DNA of 64,000 nucleotides from Romboutsia ilealis (GTDB lineage: Bacteria > Bacillota > Clostridia > Peptostreptococcales > Peptostreptococcaceae). The stretch covers positions 1,988,381 through 2,052,380 of the forward strand of contig NZ_LN555523.1 of NCBI RefSeq assembly GCF_900015215.1, in the 5' to 3' direction. Below are positions 54,517 to 63,058 of this stretch, in pieces. Numbering within the stretch: position 1 is the first letter of the stretch; every line of letters starts with the position of its first letter. The notes below the pieces were generated by a model. The model had not been told where the DNA came from. It saw only the letters and a program-made list of their open reading frames with translations, and did no database searches. A program made the position numbers and the translations under genes.

Positions 54517-55962
54517 TTATACTACTTTCTTAAATATATCATTATATAATTTTATTGTTGATGTTATCAAAAAGAATCCTACAGCCGGTGCAGTTAGTAT
54601 ATGTCCTGCTGTAAATGCTATCCCTAGAGCTAATACTATATCTATAATGCATATAACTACGTCTAAATTTAAGAAGTATTCCATTTTAAGAATTATTTGC
54701 TTAGCTATAAGCAAAATAATTGCTATAAATTGAGCAAAGTACACAACAAACCCTAATATTCCATGTCTATATAAAATGTCTAATTGATCTAACTCTATAG
54801 TTTTTTGTGTGTATACTTCATCATTTATTTCAACTATAAACCCAAGTTTTTGCAATAATTCTAATTGTTTAGAATCTATTGTCTTTTTAGTATAAATCTC
54901 ATCTCTAATCTCAACGTTATAACCAATACCAAATAGTTTATCTATCCAACTACTATTATTAAATTTTTGTTTAATAATATCTGCATATATAGTTCTTTTA
55001 CTTAAAACGGCTGTTACTATTTCATCTTTACTAACAGAATCTGAGTTCTCTTTATCTTCTATTTGAGTATTTTTATCTACTTTATTATGACTTATATTAT
55101 TCACTATCCTCTGTATAAGATCTCCATAATTACGTTGTATATTTTTATATAATGGAGAAAATGGGAATATTAATATCATAGATATTAATATTGTGTTCAT
55201 AATTAATATTATTCTTTTCAAATTAAAATCTCTTTTATAATAAGTACTAAATATATTATATATATTTAAGATTATATAATATATTATTATAAATACTGTA
55301 GTTCCACCCAAAGATAAAAATGGTACTTTAGTTCCTAAAAACATAGTACTTGCTATACATATTGTACATGCTAAGGTATTTAACAATCTATCTTTATCAT
55401 TTACTAAGCTAGAGATAGTAAAAGGAATTAATATTGCCATTATTGATCCTATTTCATTAGCTGCATAGAACCATCCTACCGAACCGTATCCATTACTGTT
55501 ATAACTATTAAAGTATGTATTGGTTACAGTTGCTATAAATATTATTGATGTATATATCATTAATGTTAAAACTAATAACTTATTAGAGATATTAATTTTA
55601 TATTTTTGATTATATACAAATAATCCACATAAAACTATTGGAAAGTAAAAAGATTTTATTATTCCTTTTACTTCAATTAAAATCAAACTTCTATCCTTAT
55701 TAAAGATAGTGAATACTAAAAAAAATGCTATATAAATTAATATCATACTTAAAGCTATCTTGGAATACTTTATTAATTTATTATTATTAGATTTAGTAAC
55801 TAATACATAAATACATAAGTACGCCATGAATAAACTTCTTATCACTAGACCTAATGTTATAGGTAATGCCATATTTCTAACTACAAGAGAAGTTATTAAA
55901 TCCAAGATTGGCTGAATCAATATAAAGCTAACTATTAAATTTGAACTTAATAAAAAATTCAT
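54517..55962 (-). CDS. O-antigen ligase/polymerase-like membrane protein A
   Basis: Multi-pass protein of 481 aa, about eleven to twelve hydrophobic helices, with a large outer loop between about 300 and 410 typical of Wzy/WaaL-like proteins. The motif GWFYAANEIGSIMAI is shared with its paralog at 57886-59298. The loop holds a tandem duplication of about 27 residues (GYNVEIRDEIYTKKTIDSKQ then GFIVEINDEVYTQKTIELDQ) that the paralog has only once, followed by LDILYRHGILGFVVYF. It likely joins polymer repeat units. AAGGAGA ribosome site. Confidence 0.85.
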   Translation of the reverse strand: MNFLLSSNLIVSFILIQPILDLITSLVVRNMALPITLGLVIRSLFMAYLCIYVLVTKSNNNKLIKYSKIALSMILIYIAFFLVFTIFNKDRSLILIEVKGIIKSFYFPIVLCGLFVYNQKYKINISNKLLVLTLMIYTSIIFIATVTNTYFNSYNSNGYGSVGWFYAANEIGSIMAILIPFTISSLVNDKDRLLNTLACTICIASTMFLGTKVPFLSLGGTTVFIIIYYIILNIYNIFSTYYKRDFNLKRIILIMNTILISMILIFPFSPLYKNIQRNYGDLIQRIVNNISHNKVDKNTQIEDKENSDSVSKDEIVTAVLSKRTIYADIIKQKFNNSSWIDKLFGIGYNVEIRDEIYTKKTIDSKQLELLQKLGFIVEINDEVYTQKTIELDQLDILYRHGILGFVVYFAQFIAIILLIAKQIILKMEYFLNLDVVICIIDIVLALGIAFTAGHILTAPAVGFFLITSTIKLYNDIFKKVV

Positions 55963-55981
55963 ATTAATCTCCTTAATTAAA

Positions 55982-56695
55982 CTATTTAGATTTTATATTT
56001 CGATAATATGAATATAATTTTAACCTAAACTTATTAGTAAGCCTTAGTTTTATAAATTTATTTATATTTCTTATAAGACTACTGTTTCCTTCTAGCCATG
56101 TTCCAGTAAATATATGTATTGTTTTTGAATTTACTGATGGATTACAAAGAACATCGTCTTTGTATACTTTTATTCCTTCTCTTAGCATTTGCTCTTGATT
56201 TCCTATCTTACAATCATAATCTTCTATAAGTATATCTGATACTGTTTTTGTATTTACTTTATCATACTGATTATTCTTATCAAATTCAAAAGATTTATTA
56301 TCATAGTAATCTAACATATCTTTTATAAAAGGATGATTTTTTTCTGCTCCAAATACAGCTGTAAATGGATATTGTGGATTTTCATATCCTACAAATGCTT
56401 TATTATCTAATAGTGAATCTAAACTCTCAACAACTAATACATCTGTATCAAGATATATCCCTCCATAATTATATATAGCATAAGCTCTTATATAATCACT
56501 AACATAAGCCCACTTTTTAGCTTCATAAGCTTCTTTTACAAATTTATTAGAATTTATATCGAAATTTTTCTCATTCCATTCTATAATTTCATAATCTTTT
56601 AGATGCTTTTTCCAAGTTTTCATACACATTTTTATATCTTTAGGTTTTTCATTATTTCCAACCCACACATAATGTATTATCTTAGGTATTGCCAT
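55982..56695 (-). CDS. GT32-family glycosyltransferase
   Basis: Sugar transferase of 237 aa with the DXD-type fold of capsular polysaccharide synthesis enzymes: IPKIIHYVWVGNNEKPKD at the N-terminus and AYAIYNYGGIYLDTDVLVV (about 83-101) with DTD metal site, then ENPQYPFTAVFGAEKNHPF. It has no membrane helix but a basic C-terminus (RLTNKFRLKLYSYYRNIKSK), probably peripheral at the membrane. Between a GT2 transferase gene and polymerase A. Confidence 0.92.
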   Translation of the reverse strand: MAIPKIIHYVWVGNNEKPKDIKMCMKTWKKHLKDYEIIEWNEKNFDINSNKFVKEAYEAKKWAYVSDYIRAYAIYNYGGIYLDTDVLVVESLDSLLDNKAFVGYENPQYPFTAVFGAEKNHPFIKDMLDYYDNKSFEFDKNNQYDKVNTKTVSDILIEDYDCKIGNQEQMLREGIKVYKDDVLCNPSVNSKTIHIFTGTWLEGNSSLIRNINKFIKLRLTNKFRLKLYSYYRNIKSK

Positions 56696-56705
56696 ATTTT
56701 CACCT

Positions 56706-57884
56706 CTAAATGTTATTTTTTAATGATACTTTTACATATGGATATAAACATAAGAACTTAGTTATATCAATAGCCTTATCAATATCCTCTTTATTACTCA
56801 CCACTATTTCATTAAATCCTATTTTCATTTCGTTGATTATATATAAATAAAGCTCTGATAGTTCATTGTTTAATAACCTATTATTGAACAATCTCATATC
56901 CTTTCCTTTATATATAAATTCATTTTTATCAATATCTTTTATATATATTTTTCTACTTATATTAGATTTATAGAATTCTACCAATCCATTTAAAAATATA
57001 TTTTTATCGTATTCATCTCCAAATCTTTTTTGTATAACAAATTTTACTATAGCTCCTTTATTTCTTTCTTCTCTATTGAAGTATAATGGCGAGAAATTAG
57101 ATGATAATTTTAATTTATTAAAAATTCTATATATATAAAATTGTATCTTATACATAGGTATATTATAAAATTCCATAAGTCTAGTTACAGTTCTTAATTC
57201 ACCATTTATCACATTTAATTTTCCAATGTCGTTATTTATATAGTTTCCACTATGAAGCCTATATTTTAACATTGGAAAATCTACACTTTTTACATTGAGC
57301 ATATCAGCTTTTTCGGATAGATTTATCCAAAATGGCATATTCCATGTTAAATAAGAATTATAAATTTCCTTAATAAAAGTTTCCTTTTTAGCAAATATTA
57401 CATCTACATATAAATTTCTCCCTAACCATAACATCAAAGTAGGTAGTATCTTTTTATTTTTAGCGTACTTTAATACTTCTAATTTTCCAGTTATATCATT
57501 CTTTTCATCAATAGTAATTAAATCACCTATAAATACTTTAGTATCTGGATTTGCTTTCGCTTCTTTTACTAATCGCATAAACAAATTATCATCTGGTAAT
57601 AAATCATCAGAGTGAAGTATATAAACATATTCTCCCTTAATATAATCTATACAATTCCTTATTGCATTTAATTGATCTTGATTATTCTGACTATAATATT
57701 CTATTTTTTCCTTATGAACACTATTATCTATATATTGTTTTATTACATCCTCTACATTATCTGTAGAACCATCATTCATAATAATCAATTGCCAATTAGT
57801 GTAACTTTGATTAGCAACGCTATCAATTGTATCTATTATAGTACTACTATCATTATACGTCGGCATTATTATCGAAATTTTCAT
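56706..57884 (-). CDS. GT2-family glycosyltransferase
   Basis: Inverting glycosyltransferase of 392 aa, GT-A fold. SIIMPTYNDSSTIIDTIDSV (4-23), WQLIIMNDGSTDNVEDVI and the metal motif YVYILHSDDLLPDDNLF (about 91-107) define the domain. The C-terminal 180 residues are an unassigned extension. The start is one base away from the stop of the preceding polymerase-like gene, so translation is coupled. AAGGGAA ribosome site. Confidence 0.93.
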   Translation of the reverse strand: MKISIIMPTYNDSSTIIDTIDSVANQSYTNWQLIIMNDGSTDNVEDVIKQYIDNSVHKEKIEYYSQNNQDQLNAIRNCIDYIKGEYVYILHSDDLLPDDNLFMRLVKEAKANPDTKVFIGDLITIDEKNDITGKLEVLKYAKNKKILPTLMLWLGRNLYVDVIFAKKETFIKEIYNSYLTWNMPFWINLSEKADMLNVKSVDFPMLKYRLHSGNYINNDIGKLNVINGELRTVTRLMEFYNIPMYKIQFYIYRIFNKLKLSSNFSPLYFNREERNKGAIVKFVIQKRFGDEYDKNIFLNGLVEFYKSNISRKIYIKDIDKNEFIYKGKDMRLFNNRLLNNELSELYLYIINEMKIGFNEIVVSNKEDIDKAIDITKFLCLYPYVKVSLKNNI

Positions 57885-57885
57885 A

Positions 57886-59298
57886 TTAATTCCCTTCTAC
57901 CACTTTATTGTATAGTTTTATTATTGAAAGTATTATAAAAATACTTACTGCTGGAGCTGTTAGAACATGTCCTGATGAGAAAGCTATTGCTATACCTAAA
58001 AATATAGATATCATACAAGTTATAACATCTAAATCTAATAAGTATCTCGCATTTCTAAACAATGATTTTATTATAACTACCATCAATATTATTAACTGTC
58101 CAAAGTATAATATAGTACCTACTATACCATGTCTATAAAATATATCTAATTGATCCATTTCTATAGTTTTATCTGTAGATATACCTGGCTTTATCTCAAT
58201 TACATGACCTAGACCTACTAATTTTTCAACTATAGATGAATTCTTATATATATTTTTAATTTCTTCAGCAATAGCCGTTCTGTTACTTAATAATGAACCT
58301 ACTAAATCATCTTGATTTATATGCATATTGATTTCTGGTTCTGGTTCTTGTTCTTCTGGCTCTACTACTACTACCTCTTCATTAGGATCCATAGGCTTAG
58401 TAGCAGGATTTTCCTCTTGTGGTCCCTCTATAAATTTGACAATTTTATTTATAATATGTCCATAATTAAACATCAAATTTTTATATACTGGCGATTTGTA
58501 GAATAGACTACAAAATACCATACCTATTATGATTACGCACAAACTTATCTTCTTATAATTTAATAATGTAGGTATTTTTTTAATTCTTGTAAATATAGAA
58601 GTAAATATTATATATACCATTAGTATACCTACACTACCTACAAATCCTAAAAAAGGAACTTTTGTACCCATATATAAAGAAGATAAAATACATAATATTA
58701 TAGATATAATATTAACTATATTAAGCTTATTATCTATAATATTTATTATTGTAAATGGTGTAAGTATAGCAATTATAGATCCAATTTCATTTGCCGCAAA
58801 GAACCATCCTACGGTTCCTAAACCATATAAATATTCATTGTAGCTTCTAAAGTACGTTCCTGTTACTGTTGCAATAAATATTACTCCTGTATATCCTAAT
58901 AATAAATACATTAAAAAGTTATTAGAAATCTCTAATCTATCTTTTTCATTAAGTATAAATACTCCAGTTAATACTATAGGAAAATAAAATAGTTTTATAA
59001 CACCTTTTATTTCTGTAATTATAGATGTATCTTTGCTAAAAAAAGTATAACCTAAAAAAGTAATTATATATACACCTATACCTATTAGTATCCATCTAGA
59101 ATATTTGTAAACTCTCCCTTGTGGTCTATAAATAAATAATGCATACATAAACATATATCCCATAAATAGACTTCGTGCTATTATACCTATTGTTAAAGGT
59201 AAGTCAATATTTCTACTCATAAAAGATGTCAATAAATCTAGTACTGGTTGCAAAATAATAAACAGATAAAAAAACTTTTTTTCAAAAATATTTGACAT
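57886..59298 (-). CDS. O-antigen ligase/polymerase-like membrane protein B
   Basis: Paralog of the protein at 54517, 470 aa, same helix pattern and shared stretches GWFFAANEIGSIIAIL, MGTKVPFLGF and QLDIFYRHGIVGTILYFGQ. The outer loop holds an acidic, proline-rich linker (EENPATKPMDPNEEVVVVEP, about 300-320, then repeated EPE). The ATG at 59296-59298 has AAGGAGGG; an in-frame extension to 59370 lacks a site. One of the pair may act as polymerase and the other as ligase, which sequence cannot settle. Confidence 0.85.
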   Translation of the reverse strand: MSNIFEKKFFYLFIILQPVLDLLTSFMSRNIDLPLTIGIIARSLFMGYMFMYALFIYRPQGRVYKYSRWILIGIGVYIITFLGYTFFSKDTSIITEIKGVIKLFYFPIVLTGVFILNEKDRLEISNNFLMYLLLGYTGVIFIATVTGTYFRSYNEYLYGLGTVGWFFAANEIGSIIAILTPFTIINIIDNKLNIVNIISIILCILSSLYMGTKVPFLGFVGSVGILMVYIIFTSIFTRIKKIPTLLNYKKISLCVIIIGMVFCSLFYKSPVYKNLMFNYGHIINKIVKFIEGPQEENPATKPMDPNEEVVVVEPEEQEPEPEINMHINQDDLVGSLLSNRTAIAEEIKNIYKNSSIVEKLVGLGHVIEIKPGISTDKTIEMDQLDIFYRHGIVGTILYFGQLIILMVVIIKSLFRNARYLLDLDVITCMISIFLGIAIAFSSGHVLTAPAVSIFIILSIIKLYNKVVEGN

Positions 59299-59420
59299 TT
59301 TTCCCTCCTTAAATAATTTTTTATATTTTGTATATATTTGTGATAGATTGTATTTTATCCTCCATATCAATTTAGAGTATACAAAATAATTGTACCATAA
59401 ATGTATTTTTTTTTATACAC

Positions 59421-59464
59421 TAAAACATAGACCTACTAATATCTATTAGCAGGCCTATGTTTTT
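59421..59464 (-). terminator. Terminator after murJ
   Basis: Minus strand AAAACATAGGCCTGCTAATA / TATTAGTAGG with TCTATGTTTT, one bulge, then a T-rich run. It separates murJ from the polymerase B gene about 120 bases later, so polymerase B to wecB probably form a separate unit. Confidence 0.8.
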
Positions 59465-61001
59465 ATCTTTTTATTTTTTTTGTTAATAAATCAATTATCA
59501 TAGATACTTCTTCTATTTTAAGAATTATCACAAATATTCCGTATACTATTACTCCTACTAACACTGATCCAAATATAGAAATAGCTTGTCCTATAAATCC
59601 TACTCCAGTATGATTTATAATAAACTCATGCGCAAAAGTCACGCATACTCCCATTAAAACTGCCGATAGTAGCGCTTTTATAGCAGTTGTTAATATTTTT
59701 TCCTGACCAAAGTTCCCGATTTTTTTTCTTAAACTATAAAATAATAAGAAAGTACATATAAGAGCAGATAGACTTGTGGCTAAAGCAAGTCCTTTATGCC
59801 CCATAAACTTAACAAATATTAGGTTTAAAACTATATTTAATCCCATAGCTATTGCACCATTTATCATCGGTGTTTTTGTATCTTGTAAGGAATAGAATAC
59901 TTTGTTTATTATATCTCTCAGTCCATATGCTACTAATCCTATAGAATACATAGATAATGCACTCGCAGTCATCAGTGTAGCACTAGCATCAAATGCGCCT
60001 CTTTCAAAAAGTAATTTAACTATAGGCTTAGATAATACTATAGCACCTATCGATATAGGTATAACTAAAAGTATTATACTATTTGAGCTCTTTACAATAT
60101 ACTCACTAAACTTTTCTTTATTATCCTCATGTGATAATTTTGAAAGCATAGGATAAATTACCGCTACTATTGATGTAATAAAAAGTGCTAATATAAAGCT
60201 ATTAAGCCTATCTGCAAAGTTTAAAGCTGATATACTTCCTTCTGGCAATAAAGATGCTAAATTTTTATCAACCATAATATTAACTTGATTTACTGCTACA
60301 CCTACAAGTACAGGACCAGTTAAAATAAGCATCTTCTTTAAATATCTATCTTTTAAATCAATATGAGGCTTTAATCTATATCCTGATTTATATGCAAATG
60401 GTAATTGGAATATAACCTGGCTAGATATACCTATCAGAGTTCCCCAAACCAGAACATACGGTCCATACTTTGCACTTAATAAAATTGATATTATAACAAT
60501 TATATTTTGAGGAAAACTTATTAATCCTGGTATAGTAAAGTTATTCTTAACTTGTAAATACGCAGTCAGTACATTTGAAATTCCTATAAATACTACACTA
60601 AATATCAGTATTCTTGTAAATTCAATTCCTATTGCAAGCCTCTCTCCTTCAAAACCAAAAGCAAATATTTTAAGTAGTGGTTCTGTAAATACCAACCCTA
60701 ACATAGCAATTAATATACATATAATAAATACAATAGTTAATATATTATTTGTAAACTTTAGAGATTCTTTTTCTCCTAAATTAGCATTTATATCACAATA
60801 TAATGGAATAAATGTTGTAGATAATGCAGCACCTATTGCTGCAAATATAACATTTGGTATATTCATCGTTGCAAAATATATATCAGTATACATGCCTGCA
60901 CCGTATACAAATGATAGTACCTGTTCCCTAGCAAAGCCTATTATTTTCGATAGTATTGTAACTATCATAAGGCCAACTGCTGCCTTTGCTACTTTACTCA
61001 T
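59463..61001 (-). CDS. murJ: Lipid II flippase MurJ
   Basis: MOP-superfamily flippase of 512 aa with about fourteen membrane helices. Typical segments: SKVAKAAVGLMIVTILSKII at the N-terminus, RILIFSVVFIGISNVLTAYL, GSISALNFADRLNSFILAL, and LVAYGLRDIINKVFYSLQDTKTP. MurJ moves lipid II; in this polymer locus it might instead flip another undecaprenyl-linked substrate. Ribosome site AAGGAGAAA. Follows csaB by 21 bases. Confidence 0.92.
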   Translation of the reverse strand: MSKVAKAAVGLMIVTILSKIIGFAREQVLSFVYGAGMYTDIYFATMNIPNVIFAAIGAALSTTFIPLYCDINANLGEKESLKFTNNILTIVFIICILIAMLGLVFTEPLLKIFAFGFEGERLAIGIEFTRILIFSVVFIGISNVLTAYLQVKNNFTIPGLISFPQNIIVIISILLSAKYGPYVLVWGTLIGISSQVIFQLPFAYKSGYRLKPHIDLKDRYLKKMLILTGPVLVGVAVNQVNIMVDKNLASLLPEGSISALNFADRLNSFILALFITSIVAVIYPMLSKLSHEDNKEKFSEYIVKSSNSIILLVIPISIGAIVLSKPIVKLLFERGAFDASATLMTASALSMYSIGLVAYGLRDIINKVFYSLQDTKTPMINGAIAMGLNIVLNLIFVKFMGHKGLALATSLSALICTFLLFYSLRKKIGNFGQEKILTTAIKALLSAVLMGVCVTFAHEFIINHTGVGFIGQAISIFGSVLVGVIVYGIFVIILKIEEVSMIIDLLTKKIKR

Positions 61002-61022
61002 AATTTTCTCCTTATTAATTTA

Positions 61023-62099
61023 CTATTTTCGCTTAAATATCTCTAGCGCTTTTTTAGCTGTATATGGCGCTAATGATTTTAATTTAATTGTTTTATTTTC
61101 TAGACTTATTTTTTCTATCTCATAATTAGATATTATATCTAAAGCCATATTTGTTAGTTCTAGTGGACTCCACCCTGTGTCTACATTTCCTATTGATGGT
61201 TGTTCTATAAGTTTTAAATATGAATCAATTTTAGGATCATAAGATATACCTATCATTGGAGTTCCAACAGTTGCTGCAAATATAAGCGCATGAAGTCTCA
61301 TCCCTATCATAAGTTTAGACTCTTTTATATACATCATTTTTTCTTCCATAGTTAAATCTTTAGAAAGTACCATTGCATTATGTCTCATTAGACTAACTAC
61401 TTGTTTTGATATTATTTCATCATATTGGCCATGCATAGGTATAAATACTACATTAATTCCGCTTTCAACGATTTTATCACAAGTTAAAGCTATGTTTTTT
61501 TGAAATTTGCTATTATTTTTTTTCCAGTCTCTTATGCTAACTGTTATATAATCATTATTTGTAAAATATTTATCAATCTTAAACTCGTAATTTTCAATAT
61601 TAAATCCCATAACTGGGTCTGGTACTATCTCTATATCTTTTCGTACACCTATAGAATTAAGAAGTAATTTTGATTCTTTATCTCTAAGCGTTATATAATC
61701 TACTTTATTAAAAAATTTACCTACAATTTTTCTATTACTTTTTTTCTCTATAGGACCTACTCCTTGAGCATAGATAAAAATAGGTTTTTTAGCAAGTTTA
61801 GCAAGCCATATTATCCCAGTATAATAAAATATTGATCGTGAGCTTGTCACATCTTGAAATAAGCTTCCGCCTCCACTTATGAGACCATCGCATTTTAATA
61901 ATTCTTTATATATATCATTTAATTTCCATCTGTTAATAGCATTTACTTTATATGTACTTTTTGTATATTCCACGTCATTTGATAATACTACTATATCAAT
62001 ATTAGGATCTTCATTTCTTAGTGCTTCTATTATAGATTTGAGTATGGCTTCATCGCCTATATTATAAAAACCATAATACCCCGAAATTAATACTTTCAT
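61023..62099 (-). CDS. csaB: Polysaccharide pyruvyl transferase CsaB
   Basis: Adds ketal-pyruvate to ManNAc of the secondary wall polymer, creating the ligand for SLH domains. The 358 aa begin with KVLISGYYGFYNIGDEAIL, continue with SGGGSLFQDVTSSRSIFYY (about 80), FIYAQGVGPIEKKSNR, FIPMHGQYDEII, SKLMIGMRLHALIFAATVG and GISYDPKIDSYLKLI. The ATG at 62097-62099 follows GGAGGAT; an ATG 12 bases earlier is rejected. The SLH-domain protein gene lies less than 1 kb upstream, the expected pairing. Confidence 0.95.
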   Translation of the reverse strand: MKVLISGYYGFYNIGDEAILKSIIEALRNEDPNIDIVVLSNDVEYTKSTYKVNAINRWKLNDIYKELLKCDGLISGGGSLFQDVTSSRSIFYYTGIIWLAKLAKKPIFIYAQGVGPIEKKSNRKIVGKFFNKVDYITLRDKESKLLLNSIGVRKDIEIVPDPVMGFNIENYEFKIDKYFTNNDYITVSIRDWKKNNSKFQKNIALTCDKIVESGINVVFIPMHGQYDEIISKQVVSLMRHNAMVLSKDLTMEEKMMYIKESKLMIGMRLHALIFAATVGTPMIGISYDPKIDSYLKLIEQPSIGNVDTGWSPLELTNMALDIISNYEIEKISLENKTIKLKSLAPYTAKKALEIFKRK

Positions 62100-62128
62100 A
62101 TAATCCTCCACTTTTTATCTCTATAACA

Positions 62129-62167
62129 TAGTATAACCTATTGTTCATAAAACAATAGGTTATACTA
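62129..62167 (-). repeat. Perfect 17-bp inverted repeat between sugar transferase and csaB genes
   Basis: TAGTATAACCTATTGTT / AACAATAGGTTATACTA with a 5-base loop, starting 7 bases after the transferase stop codon. Neither exit has a U-tract. Confidence 0.8.
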
Positions 62168-62173
62168 AAATTT

Positions 62174-62830
62174 CTAATCTTTTATATCTGATCTTTTTAA
62201 AACCTTTAAGGCCGTCATTACTATAATATATAAATCCATTATAAAGCTCTTATTCACTAAATATTCATAATCATATTTAACTTTTTCTTCATTCCCTATA
62301 TTATCTCGTCCATTAATTTGAGCCCATCCTGTAATCCCTGGTAATATTTTATCTATATTATATGATTGTCTTAATTCAATTAGGTCAACTTCTTCTAATA
62401 TAACTGGTCGCGGACCAACTATGCTCATATCTCCCTTTAATATATTAAAAAGTTGCGGTATCTCATCTATACTAGTTTTTCTTATTATTTTACCTATTTT
62501 AGTTATATATACATGTGAATTAGTAAAATCATTTGTAGCTATATTTGGAGTTTCTATTTTCATACTTCTAAATTTATATATATAAAAAGGCTTACTATTC
62601 TTTCCGGCCCTTAATTGCTTAAAAATTATTGGACCCTTTGATTCTAATTTTATAAGTATTGATACTATTATAAATATTGGAGATAATACAATTATCCCTA
62701 ATATAGAACAGACAATATCAAAAAACCTTTTTATAAACTTGTATATAAAATTTATTTCTTTATATGATTTTACATCTGATGCTTTAGCTACACTTGCATC
62801 TTTATTATATATAAGCTTATTATCCACCAT
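62174..62830 (-). CDS. Initiating sugar-phosphate transferase (WbaP/PglC type)
   Basis: Polyisoprenyl-phosphate hexose-1-phosphate transferase of 218 aa that loads the first sugar on the lipid carrier. One N-terminal membrane helix (about 36-60) and the family motifs: KRFFDIVCSILGIIVLSP, YIYKFRSMKIETP, RKTSIDEIPQLFNILKGDMS, VGPRPVILEE and PGITGWAQINGRD. GGAGGTAT ribosome site. It begins the polymer locus. TagA-dependent polymers start with GlcNAc-1-P from TagO, so this transferase may start a second polymer or replace TagO. Confidence 0.93.
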   Translation of the reverse strand: MVDNKLIYNKDASVAKASDVKSYKEINFIYKFIKRFFDIVCSILGIIVLSPIFIIVSILIKLESKGPIIFKQLRAGKNSKPFYIYKFRSMKIETPNIATNDFTNSHVYITKIGKIIRKTSIDEIPQLFNILKGDMSIVGPRPVILEEVDLIELRQSYNIDKILPGITGWAQINGRDNIGNEEKVKYDYEYLVNKSFIMDLYIIVMTALKVLKRSDIKD

Positions 62831-62892
62831 ATACCTCCTAACTTTTATAATATATTTTTAACCTTTTTCTTTGTTTTATATTTTTTACAATA

Positions 62893-62908
62893 ATATATAT
62901 ATATATAT
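62893..62908. repeat. (AT)8 dinucleotide run upstream of the sugar transferase
   Basis: Sixteen bases of pure AT repeat in the 226-base gap between the SLH gene terminator and the transferase start, about 63 bases before the start. Nothing else is recognised in that gap. Confidence 0.7.
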
Positions 62909-63008
62909 TAAGATATTTATTGATATTTTTCTATTAAATGTTAGTTTATGCTATTATAATTATAATTTTATCATTTTTCGCCTTAATTGTATATAATTTT
63001 AATAAATA

Positions 63009-63058
63009 AATGAAAAAGTATAGCTAAATTTTTCAAATTTAGCTATACTTTTTCATTT
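63009..63058 (-). terminator. Terminator after the SLH gene
   Basis: Long stem AAATGAAAAAGTATAGCTAAAT / ATTTAGCTATACTTTTTCATTT in two halves of 22 bases with a short loop, overlapping the stop codon. Confidence 0.85.
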
